A stretch of DNA of 64,000 nucleotides, from assembly GCF_001281385.1 (NCBI RefSeq), contig NZ_CP006911.1:1612001-1676000 (forward strand). Reading direction: 5' to 3'. The notes under the pieces were generated by a model. It did no database searches and had not been told where the DNA came from. It saw nothing but the letters and a program-made list of their open reading frames with translations. How positions within the stretch are numbered: position 1 is the stretch's first letter; every line of letters begins with the position of its first letter. Source of the DNA: Candidatus Pseudothioglobus singularis PS1. GTDB lineage: Bacteria > Pseudomonadota > Gammaproteobacteria > PS1 > Pseudothioglobaceae. A program made the position numbers and the translations under genes. This document shows, piece by piece, positions 32,850 through 43,322 of the stretch.

Positions 32850-33491
32850 ATGATTATCTCAAAAAAAAACAGCCTTAAATCAGTATTTATTGGATTACTG
32901 TTAATATTTTTTATATCAAATGTATATGCAGAAAATTCATTAAAAGTGATGCTCTACGGTGACAGCCTAATGGCTGGATATGGCTTACCTCAAAATGAGA
33001 ATTTAGCTTCTGAACTTACAAGACATTTTAAAGGAAGCAATCCTTCATTAACATTCATCAATGCCAGTATTTCTGGAAATACCTCTAAGAATGGCCTATC
33101 AAGAGTGGACTGGTCCCTTGGGGATAAACCAAATATAGTGATTTTATGTTTAGGCGCTAACGACATGTTGAGAGGACTTGATCCAGTCCTCACTAATAAT
33201 AACCTTGATGTAATAATTACTAAATTCAAAACCAATAATGCCATTGTAATATTAGCTGGAATGCTTTCTCCTGAGAGCATGGGCCCAGATTATCAATCTG
33301 CATTTGATGGCATTTATCCGGAGCTATCAAAAAAGCATAGCCTAATTTTTATGCCTTTCTTATTGGAAGGGGTTGCCCTAGAAAAAAGTTTATTACTTGC
33401 TGACTATAAGCATCCGAATGCCATGGGAATTGAGGTAATAGCTACAAACTTAAATCCTTACATTGTTGAAGCATTATCAAGATTGAAATAA
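32850..33491 (+). CDS. tesA: Periplasmic GDSL lysophospholipase/acyl-CoA thioesterase
   Basis: 213 residues with a signal peptide ending VYA (about 27). SGNH-hydrolase blocks: YGDSLMAGYGL (catalytic Ser), SGNTSKNG, LGANDMLRG and DYKHPNAMG (Asp-x2-His). Hydrolyses acyl esters or thioesters in the periplasm. The divergent order with ybbA-ybbP is the same as in E. coli, supporting the name. Confidence 0.9.
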   Translation: MIISKKNSLKSVFIGLLLIFFISNVYAENSLKVMLYGDSLMAGYGLPQNENLASELTRHFKGSNPSLTFINASISGNTSKNGLSRVDWSLGDKPNIVILCLGANDMLRGLDPVLTNNNLDVIITKFKTNNAIVILAGMLSPESMGPDYQSAFDGIYPELSKKHSLIFMPFLLEGVALEKSLLLADYKHPNAMGIEVIATNLNPYIVEALSRLK

Positions 33492-33496
33492 CAATA

Positions 33497-33811
33497 TTAT
33501 TTAATCAGTAAACGATCTACTGTATTACCGCCCTCAAGATGGGACTCAAGAATCTCGTCAATATCCTCTTCATCAATATACTGATACCAAACATTATCTG
33601 GATATACAACTACCACAGGGCCATTTTCACACCGTCCAAGACAGCGTGACTCACTAACTCCAAGACGTCCTTCACCGAGTGACGCATTGGCGCGACACTT
33701 ATCTTTGGCATAACGATACATTTCTTTCGCGCCACTCTGAGAGCAGCACTGCTTGCCATCGGTCCGAATATTGTTGCAGAAAAAAATATGACGCTTGTAA
33801 AATTTACTCAT
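33497..33811 (-). CDS. Thioredoxin-like [2Fe-2S] ferredoxin
   Basis: 104 residues. FFCNNIRTDGKQCCSQSG and SRCLGRCENGPVVVVYPD supply the four cysteines of the thioredoxin-fold [2Fe-2S] family (as in NuoE-type and Aa Fd4 proteins). Redox partner unknown. Its ATG overlaps the end of rsmI. Confidence 0.85.
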   Translation of the reverse strand: MSKFYKRHIFFCNNIRTDGKQCCSQSGAKEMYRYAKDKCRANASLGEGRLGVSESRCLGRCENGPVVVVYPDNVWYQYIDEEDIDEILESHLEGGNTVDRLLIK

Positions 33812-34638
33812 AACGCTAAAGCTCTTTTATAACAATGTTTTTTATCAATGCCAGTAATCTTGGCTGCTAACTTAGCAGCCTTTGAAGTCCCCATTTCAGA
33901 ACACAGGATAGACAATATTTTATCGAGATGGTGCTCAGACTCAATAAGATCTATTTTATCAGCAGAAGCAACTAAAATCACAAATTCACCCTTTTGATGG
34001 CTAATATCTGCGTCAAGATATTCAATTAAATTTGGTAATCTATCTGTCAGAATTGTTTCAAAAGATTTTGTCAACTCTTTTGCAAGACATACCTCGCGAC
34101 TCTCTCCAAAAACCTCAAGCATATTCTCTAATGTGGATAAGATTCGTTTTGGTGACTCATAGAATATGATGGTTTCATCTAGGTTTATTTTTGTTTGAAG
34201 AAACTTTAGTCTAGCTACTGGCTTTGATGGAAGAAAGCCAAAAAATGTAAAACTGTTACTAGCCAATCCTGATGAGGATAAAGCAGTTATGAGAGCACTT
34301 GGCCCCGGAATTGGAACTACCTCGATGTTAGCTTTTTTAGCCTTTGTGACTAAGTGATAGCCAGGGTCACTGATAAGCGGCGTTCCTGCATCACTAATCA
34401 TTGCTATCGATTTACCTTCATTAATCTCATTAATGATTGACCCTGTCTTATCTTTCTCGTTGTGCTCGTGAAAGGCCCTTAAAGATGTTCCAATTTCATA
34501 ATGTGCAAAAAGTTTTTTACTGTGACGAGTATCCTCAGCCAAAACGAGGTCTACACTTTTAAGGATATCAACTGCTCTAATTGAAATATCGCCCAGGTTT
34601 CCAATTGGGGTAGCAACAACATAAAGCTTTCCAGTCAT
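33808..34638 (-). CDS. rsmI: 16S rRNA (cytidine1402-2'-O)-methyltransferase
   Basis: 276 residues. VVATPIGNLGDISIRA, LAEDTRHSKKL, SDAGTPLISDPGY and PGPSALITAL are the tetrapyrrole-methylase-fold motifs of RsmI (YraL), which 2'-O-methylates C1402 in the ribosomal P site. Start at 34638 fits the conserved N-terminus MTGKLYVVATP. Confidence 0.94.
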   Translation of the reverse strand: MTGKLYVVATPIGNLGDISIRAVDILKSVDLVLAEDTRHSKKLFAHYEIGTSLRAFHEHNEKDKTGSIINEINEGKSIAMISDAGTPLISDPGYHLVTKAKKANIEVVPIPGPSALITALSSSGLASNSFTFFGFLPSKPVARLKFLQTKINLDETIIFYESPKRILSTLENMLEVFGESREVCLAKELTKSFETILTDRLPNLIEYLDADISHQKGEFVILVASADKIDLIESEHHLDKILSILCSEMGTSKAAKLAAKITGIDKKHCYKRALAL

Positions 34639-34798
34639 ATAATGTTTTTTAAATAAGTATTCTTTGTAGTATTATGCTTTATTAGTGATAACTAAGATTT
34701 AAATTTATCTCTCTTTGCGTGATAACATCATGAATCTACTTTAAAATATATATCAAGAAATCTATTTCACTTTATCAAGCTGAGAATAAGGAGCAACA

Positions 34799-35521
34799 AT
34801 GAAAAGAGTTATTATCTTATGCGCAATAATGACCACTTCTTCAATTTTAAGTTCGTGCACTCCTATAGTCCAAGGTGCTGCGGCTGTTAGTACAGTTGCA
34901 ACCATGTCGAATGATCGAAGAACAATGGGTGAAATCCTAGATGATAAAACGCTATATATTGATTTAGGAAATCTTGTTGCTAAAGATCAAATGTTAGAAG
35001 ATGCTCATATTAACTTTAACGTCTACAACCAGGCTGTTTTAATTACTGGTGAAGCGCCTGATGAGAATACTTTAGATTATCTTGAGAGCATTGTTAAAAG
35101 CAAATCCTCTAAAATAAGTCAGCTAATCAATGAGGTTGATGTGATGCCCAATAGCTCCTATCTAGATAGGGCTAAAGATGGAGTCATTACTGTACAAATT
35201 GAAACATTATTTTTTGATCAAGAGGTTTTTCATCCTAGCCATGTATCAGTTCGGACAGAGAGGAGTGTTGTTTACTTGATGGGCTCTGTTACAAAAAGAG
35301 AGGCTGAACATGCTACTAATGTTGCAAGTAAAGCAAAGAATGTTAAGAAGGTCGTTAAGCTATTCAATTATCTTATGGTAAGACCTGCTAAAGAAATTGA
35401 AAAAGACAACAAGAGAAAAGAAGCAGCTGTTAAAAGAGCTGAGCTAGAGGCCAAAAAAGCTGAGCTAGAGGCCAAACAAAATGAGCTAAACCAGCAGCTT
35501 TACGAACTAGGCTCTGACTAG
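34799..35521 (+). CDS. BON-domain outer-membrane lipoprotein (DolP/YraP-like)
   Basis: 240 residues. The lipobox is LSSC (about 17-20), followed by two BON domains (about 50-115 and 125-190) with the conserved INFNVYNQAVLITGEAP and VRTERSVVYLMGSVT. The tail is an Ala/Glu/Lys helix with two tandem AELEAKKAELEAK units. E. coli dolP also lies near rsmI, although lpoA, yraN and diaA are absent between them here. Role: outer-membrane integrity. Confidence 0.87.
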   Translation: MKRVIILCAIMTTSSILSSCTPIVQGAAAVSTVATMSNDRRTMGEILDDKTLYIDLGNLVAKDQMLEDAHINFNVYNQAVLITGEAPDENTLDYLESIVKSKSSKISQLINEVDVMPNSSYLDRAKDGVITVQIETLFFDQEVFHPSHVSVRTERSVVYLMGSVTKREAEHATNVASKAKNVKKVVKLFNYLMVRPAKEIEKDNKRKEAAVKRAELEAKKAELEAKQNELNQQLYELGSD

Positions 35522-36091
35522 CCTTTTTATTGGTGCAAACGTAAATCGGTGCTGTCCGCTTATAGGGCCATGTTTTACTAGGGCTTCGAGATGCTCTTTA
35601 GTTCCGTAACCCTTATGATTTGAAAACCCGTATTCAGGATAAATTTTATCGAGCTCCTTCATTTGTCTATCTCTAGTCACCTTAGCAATGATAGAGGCTG
35701 CTGATATTACTGGCTCAATTAAATCACCCTTAATAATCGCTTCACAATTTTCAACGTCTGGACATCTGTTTCCGTCAACAAGGACTTTGAAGGCTTGCTC
35801 TTGGGTTTGGCTCATGAGTTGATGCTGTAATGTGTTAACTGCTCTTTTCATAGCCATCATGGTAGCCTGCAATATATTGATCTCATCTATCTCGATGCTG
35901 TTTGATTCAGCTGAAGCCCAGTAACACTTTTTTGTAATTTGAGCATATAGATCTTCACGTCTTTTTTCAGACAGTTTCTTCGAATCAGTAAGACCATCGA
36001 TTTGAAAACTAGGAGGAAAAGCAACAGCAGCAGCCACGACACTTCCAACCAGTGGGCCTCTTCCAGCCTCATCAACACCAATGAAAATCAT
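35507..36091 (-). CDS. rnhB: Ribonuclease HII
   Basis: 194 residues. GVDEAGRGPLVGSVVAAAV at the start, DGLTDSKKLSEKRRE, VDGNRCP and SIIAKVTRDR with the catalytic D/E set mark RNase HII, which removes RNA from RNA-DNA hybrids. It is the last gene of the rimP-nusA-infB set and overlaps the BON lipoprotein gene tail to tail by 15 bases. Confidence 0.94.
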   Translation of the reverse strand: MIFIGVDEAGRGPLVGSVVAAAVAFPPSFQIDGLTDSKKLSEKRREDLYAQITKKCYWASAESNSIEIDEINILQATMMAMKRAVNTLQHQLMSQTQEQAFKVLVDGNRCPDVENCEAIIKGDLIEPVISAASIIAKVTRDRQMKELDKIYPEYGFSNHKGYGTKEHLEALVKHGPISGQHRFTFAPIKRLVRA

Positions 36092-36102
36092 AATATAATC
36101 AC

Positions 36103-37368
36103 TTATAGGCCCTTAAATCCTATATCTGTACGGTAATAACTCCCATCCCAGTTAACCTTATTGACCAAGTTGTATGCTTTTTCTTGAGCCTCTTCTAGGT
36201 TCAATCCAAGAGATGTTGCACATAAAACGCGCCCGCCATTAGTTAGAATATTGCCATCCTCTAGTTTTGTACCTGCATGGAAAACTTTGGATTCAGATGA
36301 AGCATCAGGTATGGTGATGGTCTCACCCTTCTGATAAGAATTTGGATAACCATTAGCCGCCATCACAACGCCCAAAGCAGTTTTTTCATCCCAGTCAGCC
36401 GACTCTAGATCTAAATTACCTTTAGTTGCAGCCATACATAATTTCGCCAGATTAGTTTTCAGACGCATCATGATTGGTTGAGTTTCTGGATCTCCAAACC
36501 GGCAGTTATACTCAAGTACTTTGACCTTTTCATTATGATCAATCATAAGTCCTGCATACAAAAAACCAGTATAGGGCATACCCTCTTTTTTCATTGCGCT
36601 TACTGTTGGCTTGATCACATTTTCCATAGCATCTTTAAATATTAACTCACTTACAACTGGTGCAGGAGAGTAGGCACCCATGCCTCCAGTATTAGGACCT
36701 TTGTCATCATTATCACGAGCTTTGTGGTCTTGAGATGTTGCCATCGGAAGTATATTATTTCCATCTACCATAACAATAAAACTTGCCTCTTCACCTCTTA
36801 AAAACTCCTCTATAACAACCCTTGATCCAGCCTCTCCAAATCGGTTACCATCAAGCATGTCATTGATTGCACTAGTCGCTTCACTAAGCGTATTTGCAAT
36901 AATGACACCCTTGCCAGCAGCCAATCCATCCGCCTTAATGACAATTGGCAAGCCCTTTTCTTTTACATATTCAATGGCTGGTAAAGTTTTAGTAAAAACC
37001 TCATAGTAAGCAGTAGGTATATTATTTCTGGCTAAAAAATCCTTACAAAATGCTTTAGAGCCCTCTAACTGAGAGGCAAGCTTGGATGGACCAAATATTG
37101 GAAGGTTTTTATCTTGAAACTCATCAACAATCCCAAGTACCAGCGGGGCCTCTGGACCTACAATCGTAATATCGATCAACTCACTCTGTGCAAATTTAAT
37201 GAGTCCTGGAATGTCCTCAGATTCAATCTGGATATTGTATATCTTATTTTCTAAAGCTGAGCCTGCATTGCCTGGAGCCACAAATACTTGCCCCACCTCA
37301 TCAAATTGAGCACATTGCCATGCTAATGCATGCTCTCTTCCACCAGAACCAATAATTAAAACTTTCAT
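36103..37368 (-). CDS. purD: Phosphoribosylamine-glycine ligase
   Basis: 421 residues, standard length. ATP-grasp enzyme of purine synthesis: starts MKVLIIGSGGREHALAW, has KADGLAAGKGVIIA, DHKARDNDDKGPNTGGMGAY and YNCRFGDPETQ. In many bacteria purD follows purH; here it follows truB by 22 bases, a rearranged location. Confidence 0.96.
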   Translation of the reverse strand: MKVLIIGSGGREHALAWQCAQFDEVGQVFVAPGNAGSALENKIYNIQIESEDIPGLIKFAQSELIDITIVGPEAPLVLGIVDEFQDKNLPIFGPSKLASQLEGSKAFCKDFLARNNIPTAYYEVFTKTLPAIEYVKEKGLPIVIKADGLAAGKGVIIANTLSEATSAINDMLDGNRFGEAGSRVVIEEFLRGEEASFIVMVDGNNILPMATSQDHKARDNDDKGPNTGGMGAYSPAPVVSELIFKDAMENVIKPTVSAMKKEGMPYTGFLYAGLMIDHNEKVKVLEYNCRFGDPETQPIMMRLKTNLAKLCMAATKGNLDLESADWDEKTALGVVMAANGYPNSYQKGETITIPDASSESKVFHAGTKLEDGNILTNGGRVLCATSLGLNLEEAQEKAYNLVNKVNWDGSYYRTDIGFKGL

Positions 37369-37390
37369 CTTGTTCCTATTTTAATTCTAA

Positions 37391-38305
37391 CTAATTTATA
37401 AAAAGCCTTTTTGGTAAAACCTCGGATAAGTTGTTGCTTTGGCCAATTCCGATAAATTCTTTATTCTCATCATAAAGCTTAACTTTTTGATCGCTATCTA
37501 AGCCAGGAAAGGTTATTTTTCTTCCAAACTTAATGTCAATTGACTGCTCCAAATTTAAATAAACACTATTTACAGTTGGGAGCATTTTATCTGCTCCAAT
37601 CAGAACAGGATCTATATTAGATAAGCTATCTCCTTTGAGAATCTCCAGCTCTTCAAACGTTTTTCCCTGGGCAATGTCAAAGTGAGCAAACCCGATCCTC
37701 CTAAGCTCAATCACATAGCCACCACAGCCTAATAATTTACCAATATCCTCGATAAGTGTTCTAATATAGGTGCCCTTTGAACATGACACTTCAAGAGTTA
37801 ATATATCTGCATCAAAATCCTTAAAAAGGATTTCATGAATACTGACTTCTCTTGCTTCTCTTTCAACCTCAATACCCTTTCTAGCAAGTTTATATAGAGG
37901 TGTTCCTTCTCTCTTAAGTGCAGAGTACATTGGTGGTATTTGCTTAATGCTACCAATAAGATTGAGCAGTGTGCTTTTGATAGTGGCATCGTCAACATCT
38001 TTAGTTGAACCATACTCAGACAGTTCTCCCTCAGAGTCACCAGTGTTGCTGACTTGACCTAATTTTCCCCTAACAAAATATCGCTTATCTCCATCGAGTA
38101 AAAACTGTGCAATCTTTGTTGCCTGGCCAAAACAAATCGGAAGAAGACCACTCGCCAAGGGGTCAAGGCTACCAGTGTGGCCTGCTTTATTGGCATTAAA
38201 TAGGTATTTCACATCTTGCAAGGCTGAATTAGAACTACAACCACTCGCTTTATCTAAAAGCAAAACTCCGTTAATGTCTCTACCTTTTTTATTGCGTCTA
38301 GACAC
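37391..38305 (-). CDS. truB: tRNA pseudouridine(55) synthase
   Basis: 304 residues. GVLLLDKASGCSSNSAL, KAGHTGSLDPLASGLLPIC with the catalytic Asp, and SKGTYIRTLIEDIG are TruB motifs; a PUA-like C-terminal domain follows. Makes pseudouridine 55 in tRNA. Follows rbfA closely. Confidence 0.95.
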   Translation of the reverse strand: MSRRNKKGRDINGVLLLDKASGCSSNSALQDVKYLFNANKAGHTGSLDPLASGLLPICFGQATKIAQFLLDGDKRYFVRGKLGQVSNTGDSEGELSEYGSTKDVDDATIKSTLLNLIGSIKQIPPMYSALKREGTPLYKLARKGIEVEREAREVSIHEILFKDFDADILTLEVSCSKGTYIRTLIEDIGKLLGCGGYVIELRRIGFAHFDIAQGKTFEELEILKGDSLSNIDPVLIGADKMLPTVNSVYLNLEQSIDIKFGRKITFPGLDSDQKVKLYDENKEFIGIGQSNNLSEVLPKRLFIN

Positions 38306-38316
38306 GATTCAATGAT

Positions 38317-38655
38317 TTAAAGCTTATTTAGAAGGTCATCCATTCTAGCGCCAGTATTTGGAGCAGTATCATAAATAAAATTCAGCGATGGCGTATGCCT
38401 AAGGTCAAGTGCTTTGGATAAAGAGGACCTAAAAAAACCACTGGCCTTGTTAAGTAGATGACTGACATCATTATGAGATTCATCATCAACAGAGAAAAAA
38501 ACTTTAGCACTTGTCAAATCACGACTCACGATGACGTCTGTAATAATCACATCTTTTAGCCTTGGATCTTTAGTTCCAGTTGACAGCAATAGAACGAGCT
38601 CACGCTTAATCAACTCATTAACCCTTTCCGCTCTAAAGCTAGCTTGCTGCGGCAT
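38317..38655 (-). CDS. rbfA: 30S ribosome-binding factor A
   Basis: 112 residues. RAERVNELIKRELVLLLS at the start and RHTPSLNFIYDTA near the end match RbfA, a KH-like factor for 16S rRNA 5'-end maturation and cold growth. Sits between infB and truB as in enterobacteria. Confidence 0.93.
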   Translation of the reverse strand: MPQQASFRAERVNELIKRELVLLLSTGTKDPRLKDVIITDVIVSRDLTSAKVFFSVDDESHNDVSHLLNKASGFFRSSLSKALDLRHTPSLNFIYDTAPNTGARMDDLLNKL

Positions 38656-38669
38656 TTATACTATACCTC

Positions 38670-41108
38670 TTAGAGTGAACGTGCTCGTTCAATTCGTTCG
38701 AAGACTTCTATCTGGTCGCCAGGCTGGACATCGGTATAGTTAAGGACACCAATACCGCACTCAGTTCCAGATTTCACCTCTTTCACATCATCTTTGAAGC
38801 GCCTTAGTGACTCTAGTTCACCTTCATAAATCACGACACTCTCTCGTAAAACACGAATTGGACTATCTTTCCTTACAACGCCTTCTTCAACCATACAACC
38901 AGCAATATCACCAAACTTAGGTGATCTAAATACATCTTTCACGCCTGCTATTCCGATAATATTTTCGCTCAACTCTGGACTGAGCAATCCACCCATGATT
39001 GCTTTAATGTCATCAATCAGGTTATAAATAATGCTGTAATATTCGACCCTGACACCCTCAGTATCTGCTGTTTTTCTAGCCACGGCATCCGCTCTGACGT
39101 TAAAGCCAAGGACAATTGCTTCGGAGGCGCTTGCTAATGAAATATCAGTGTTATTGATTGCCCCCACACCTGAAGAGACGACCTTGACTTTTACCTCATC
39201 AGTTGACAGCTCCTCTAAAGCTTCAACAAGAGCCTGCGCTGAGCCTCTTACGTCTGATTTAATTAATACGTTAACTGTAGAGACCTCTCCCTCTTCCATT
39301 TTTGAGAAGAAGTTATCCATTTTTTCAGCTTGCTGCTTCTGGAGTTTAGTCTCACGATCCTTTGTTTTTCTGAACTCTGCGACCTCTCTAGCTTTTCTCT
39401 CACTTTCGACGACTAGAACCTCTGCACCAGAGTCTGGCACTCCCGAAAGACCTAAAATCTCAACGGGTAAAGATGGTCCCGCTTGATTAATCGGCTTACC
39501 ATTATCATCAATAATTTGTTTAACCTTTCCGAACTCAAGGCCTGCAATAACGATATCACCTTTTTTAAGTGTGCCCGACTGAATCAGAACAGTCGTTACT
39601 TTTCCTCGCCCCTTATCTAAACGGGCTTCTAGAACAACACCGCTGGCTGGCTTGTCAATAACTGCACTGATCTCAGACATTTCAGCTGTCAAGGTAATGC
39701 TCTCAAGAAGCTCATCAATACCTTCACCTGTATGCGCCGAAACTCCGACCATTAGTACGTCACCACCCCATTCATCAGCGATAACATCATGAGTGGATAA
39801 GACTTGTTTTATCTTATCAATATCAGAACCTTCTTTATCAATTTTATTAATAGCAACTATGATTGGCACATTTGAATCTTTCGCGTGCTTGATAGACTCA
39901 ATGGTCTGAGGCATTACGCCATCATCCGCGGCAACAACAAGAATAACAATATCAGTCGCAGATGCACCTCTATGTCGCATCTTTGAAAACGCGGCGTGAC
40001 CTGGTGTATCGATAAATGTAATTAAGCTGCCCTTTTGTTCAACCTGATATGCACCAATGTGCTGAGTAATACCGCCTGCCTCAACCGAAGTCACTTTAGA
40101 CTTGCGAATATAGTCAAGGAGTGATGTTTTTCCATGATCAACATGGCCCATGATTGTTACAATAGGTGGTCTTGGAGCAGATTCTGAATCAGTGCTAGCT
40201 TCCTGGACAAGTGTATCTTCAACTGTTTCCTCACTGCTTGCAATAGGGGTGTGCCCCATCTCTTCTACAACCAGCATTGCTGTATCTTGATCAATAACAT
40301 CATTAAGCGTTGCCATAACGCCCATCCCCATCATTACCTTTAAGACCTCTCCAGCCTTCGTTGTCATCTTAAGTGCTAGCTCAGATATTTTGATAGTCTC
40401 AGGAATTAAAACTTCATGTTTGATTGGCTCAACAGGTTTGTGAAAACCATGCTGTGCCTGCTCATCTTGAACTTTTTGTGAAATCTGTGTTCTTTCTTTT
40501 TTCTTAAGCTTCCTGTTAGGATTGTGCTTTGCAACGTGAAGCTCTTTACGCTTTGGTGCTGAATCTGATGCTGATCTAAGCCTCTTTGGACCTTTCTTTT
40601 TGTCTTGTGCTTTGTCAGCTTCAAGCTTTTCTTTATCTTTTTTAGCTTGCTCTTCCTTCTCAGTTAATTCTTTTTGAGTTTTTTGAGCCTGTATCTCTTC
40701 ATTCTTTACTTTTTGCTGACGCACCATATCATTTCGCTTTGCATCATGCTCTTCATCTTTTTGTTCAGCAAGTCTTCCCGCCTCCAGAGCCTCTTTAGCC
40801 TTTAATATTGCAGCATCATCCACCCCATTCGATTGAGCAACTTGTGGCACTTCACGCTTCTTTTTAACCTGAATTTTAACGCCACCTGTTGATAAGCTTG
40901 CAGCTGGCTTTGTTGTTTTTCTTGTAACGGAGATACTTGATTTTGTTGCTGAGCGTTTACTCAAACTTGACATTAAAATCTGTCTTTCTTCGGCAGAAAT
41001 ATTTGACTCTGCTGTCTTTCCAGAAATACCTGCGCTTGACAAGATAGAAATAACTTGATCAGGTGACTTCTTGAGTAATTTTGATAAACTTTCTACAGTA
41101 TGTGCCAT
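38670..41108 (-). CDS. infB: Translation initiation factor IF-2
   Basis: 812 residues. An N-terminal IF2N domain ([19 protein letters not shown]) and a highly charged Lys/Glu linker (about 85-240) precede the GTPase core: [28 protein letters not shown] and NKIDK, then domains II-IV. Brings fMet-tRNA to the 30S subunit. Shorter linker than E. coli IF-2 alpha. Confidence 0.97.
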   Translation of the reverse strand: MAHTVESLSKLLKKSPDQVISILSSAGISGKTAESNISAEERQILMSSLSKRSATKSSISVTRKTTKPAASLSTGGVKIQVKKKREVPQVAQSNGVDDAAILKAKEALEAGRLAEQKDEEHDAKRNDMVRQQKVKNEEIQAQKTQKELTEKEEQAKKDKEKLEADKAQDKKKGPKRLRSASDSAPKRKELHVAKHNPNRKLKKKERTQISQKVQDEQAQHGFHKPVEPIKHEVLIPETIKISELALKMTTKAGEVLKVMMGMGVMATLNDVIDQDTAMLVVEEMGHTPIASSEETVEDTLVQEASTDSESAPRPPIVTIMGHVDHGKTSLLDYIRKSKVTSVEAGGITQHIGAYQVEQKGSLITFIDTPGHAAFSKMRHRGASATDIVILVVAADDGVMPQTIESIKHAKDSNVPIIVAINKIDKEGSDIDKIKQVLSTHDVIADEWGGDVLMVGVSAHTGEGIDELLESITLTAEMSEISAVIDKPASGVVLEARLDKGRGKVTTVLIQSGTLKKGDIVIAGLEFGKVKQIIDDNGKPINQAGPSLPVEILGLSGVPDSGAEVLVVESERKAREVAEFRKTKDRETKLQKQQAEKMDNFFSKMEEGEVSTVNVLIKSDVRGSAQALVEALEELSTDEVKVKVVSSGVGAINNTDISLASASEAIVLGFNVRADAVARKTADTEGVRVEYYSIIYNLIDDIKAIMGGLLSPELSENIIGIAGVKDVFRSPKFGDIAGCMVEEGVVRKDSPIRVLRESVVIYEGELESLRRFKDDVKEVKSGTECGIGVLNYTDVQPGDQIEVFERIERARSL

Positions 41109-41158
41109 ATTTCTACCTATTTATTTCAGTTATTTTTACTAAATATCAACCCTATCAA

Positions 41159-42634
41159 TTAGTCAAACCAGCCTTCTTTTTCTCTGGCTGCCATGATAAC
41201 AGCAGATGCAGTATCATTTCCAATATCTTGAATGTCCAATAATTCGACAATTGATAGTTCAGCTAACTCGTCAACAGTGCTAATTTCAGCGTCTACTAGT
41301 GCTTGCGCTAATGCATCATCAACACCCTCAACACCAAGTAAAACTTCTGATGCTTCTGCATCATTTAATGCCTTAACCAACTGAGCATCCTGAGCTCTCT
41401 CTTGAAGCTCACCAACCATCTCAGAATCAAATTCTTCAATCTTAGACAGAATTTCTGATTCCGCCTCAGCAATCTCATCAAGATTGGTATAGCCTTCATC
41501 TATTAATACGCCTGCAACTTCAGCATCAACGCCTAGTTTTTCAGCAAGCTTCTCTCCGGTTTTCTGAAGCTCTTTGGCTTGTAATTCGTCCGCATCACTC
41601 AGTGACATGACATTCAGCTTCCAACCCGTTAATTTGCTAGCGAGCTTGATATTTTGACCACCCCTTCCAATGGCAAGTGCCAACTGGTCTTCTTCAACTG
41701 CAATGTCCATAGACCCTTTTTCCTCATCAACGACAATTGAACTCACCTCTGCAGGTGCCATTGCATTGATCACAAACTGGGCGGGATCTTCATCCCAAAG
41801 AATAATATCAACCCTTTCGCCATTAAGCTCATTTGAAACTGCCTGAACGCGAGCACCCCTCATTCCAATGCATGAGCCAATTGGATCAATGCGCTTGTCT
41901 TTTGCCTTAACAGCTAACTTTGAACGAAGGCCTGGATCTCTTGCCCCTGCTTTAATTTCTATGACGCCCTCACTAATTTCGGGAACTTCCATTTCAAACA
42001 GCTGAATCATCATGTCGTTTACAGTTCTGCTTAGGAAAATTTGAGCACCGCGTGGTGTCGATTTCACCTCTTTGATATAAGCTCTCAAACGATCATTCTT
42101 TCTAATTGACTCATTTGGGATGAGGTCATATTTTGAAACCATGCCATCAATTCCGCCCATATCAACGTATACATTACCTCGGTCTACTCTTTTAACAGTG
42201 ACCATCACAACCTCACCAACGCGCTGAGAGTAGTTATCAACGACAACCGTTCTTTCAGCCTCACGAACCTTTTGAATAATGACTTGCTTGGCAACTTGCG
42301 CTGCGATTCTGCCAAACTCGATAGATTCCATTGGCTCTTCAACAAAAGCGTCAATATCTAGTCCATTAGCATCAGCTTGATAAATGTGAAGCTCTGGATC
42401 AAACATATTTCCATCATCATCAACAAACTCCTCGCCATCTTCGATGACTTGCCACTGCCTAAAGGTTTTAAACTCACCTGTGTGCCTATCAACCTCGACA
42501 CGAACCTCAATGTTGCTGCGCTTCTTTGTTGCAACTGCTAAGGCCTCTTCTAATGACTCAAGAACATCCTCTTTTGTGATATTCTTTTCATTTGAGATTG
42601 CCTCAATCATTAAAAATAACTCTTTGCCATCCAT
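41159..42634 (-). CDS. nusA: Transcription termination/antitermination factor NusA
   Basis: 491 residues with N-terminal RNAP-binding domain (about 1-125), S1 domain (RVGEVVMVTVKRVDRGNVYV), two KH domains (DPIGSCIGMRGARVQAVSNE; LAIGRGGQNIKLASKLTGW) and two C-terminal acidic repeats rich in Glu and Asp. Cytoplasmic; binds RNA polymerase. Follows rimP by 9 bases. Confidence 0.96.
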   Translation of the reverse strand: MDGKELFLMIEAISNEKNITKEDVLESLEEALAVATKKRSNIEVRVEVDRHTGEFKTFRQWQVIEDGEEFVDDDGNMFDPELHIYQADANGLDIDAFVEEPMESIEFGRIAAQVAKQVIIQKVREAERTVVVDNYSQRVGEVVMVTVKRVDRGNVYVDMGGIDGMVSKYDLIPNESIRKNDRLRAYIKEVKSTPRGAQIFLSRTVNDMMIQLFEMEVPEISEGVIEIKAGARDPGLRSKLAVKAKDKRIDPIGSCIGMRGARVQAVSNELNGERVDIILWDEDPAQFVINAMAPAEVSSIVVDEEKGSMDIAVEEDQLALAIGRGGQNIKLASKLTGWKLNVMSLSDADELQAKELQKTGEKLAEKLGVDAEVAGVLIDEGYTNLDEIAEAESEILSKIEEFDSEMVGELQERAQDAQLVKALNDAEASEVLLGVEGVDDALAQALVDAEISTVDELAELSIVELLDIQDIGNDTASAVIMAAREKEGWFD

Positions 42635-42643
42635 GGGCTTCTC

Positions 42644-43105
42644 CTAAAAATGAGCAACTAAATTTGCTTTTTCAATTAAATCTAAATCTAATGTGACAGG
42701 GCCAAGCTCTGTCACTAATTCTAGTGAATTACTTTTTTCACTCACGCTTCCAATGGCGCCAGTAAAATTTCTTCTTCCTTCTATCGGCCTGAATGTTCTC
42801 AATCGAACGTCATGCCCTAAAAAACGCATGTAATGTGCGACAACAAAAAGAGGCCTCTCAATGCCTGGTGAAGACACTTCAAGATTGTACTGCCCAGTAA
42901 TTGGGTCCTCAACATCCATTATTGCACTTACTTGGCGAGACACAATCTCACAATCATCGACACCAATACCATCCTCTGAGTCTATATAAAGCCTCAATAT
43001 AGAGTGCTTTCCACTAGGGACATATTCAATACCTAGCAGCTCATAGCCCAAGTCTTTAATACTTGGGTTAATTATTGAAAGCACTTTATCCGCTATCTTA
43101 GCCAC
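42644..43105 (-). CDS. rimP: Ribosome maturation factor RimP
   Basis: 153 residues. YELLGIEYVPSGKHSILRLY, DDCEIVSRQVSAIMDVEDPI and YNLEVSSPGIERPL are typical of RimP, needed for 30S assembly. First protein gene of the operon, after tRNA-fMet and a terminator-like hairpin. Confidence 0.94.
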   Translation of the reverse strand: MAKIADKVLSIINPSIKDLGYELLGIEYVPSGKHSILRLYIDSEDGIGVDDCEIVSRQVSAIMDVEDPITGQYNLEVSSPGIERPLFVVAHYMRFLGHDVRLRTFRPIEGRRNFTGAIGSVSEKSNSLELVTELGPVTLDLDLIEKANLVAHF

Positions 43106-43118
43106 AAAAAACTCCTAA

Positions 43119-43142
43119 TAAAAACCCCCAAAAGAGGGGGTC
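43119..43142 (-). terminator. Terminator between tRNA-fMet and rimP
   Basis: Minus strand CCCCC-TCTTTT-GGGGG followed by TTTTT. It could terminate the tRNA transcript, with partial read-through into rimP-nusA as known for metY in E. coli. Read-through here is inference. Confidence 0.75.
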
Positions 43143-43147
43143 TAAAT

Positions 43148-43224
<77 letters not shown>

Positions 43225-43322
43225 CTAAAGAGGCGAAATTATACGCCCAAAACCTCGCTACTTCAACATAATTTGGCCATCATGCCTATTATTATTGAAA
43301 CTGATTGCATTATAATATGCCG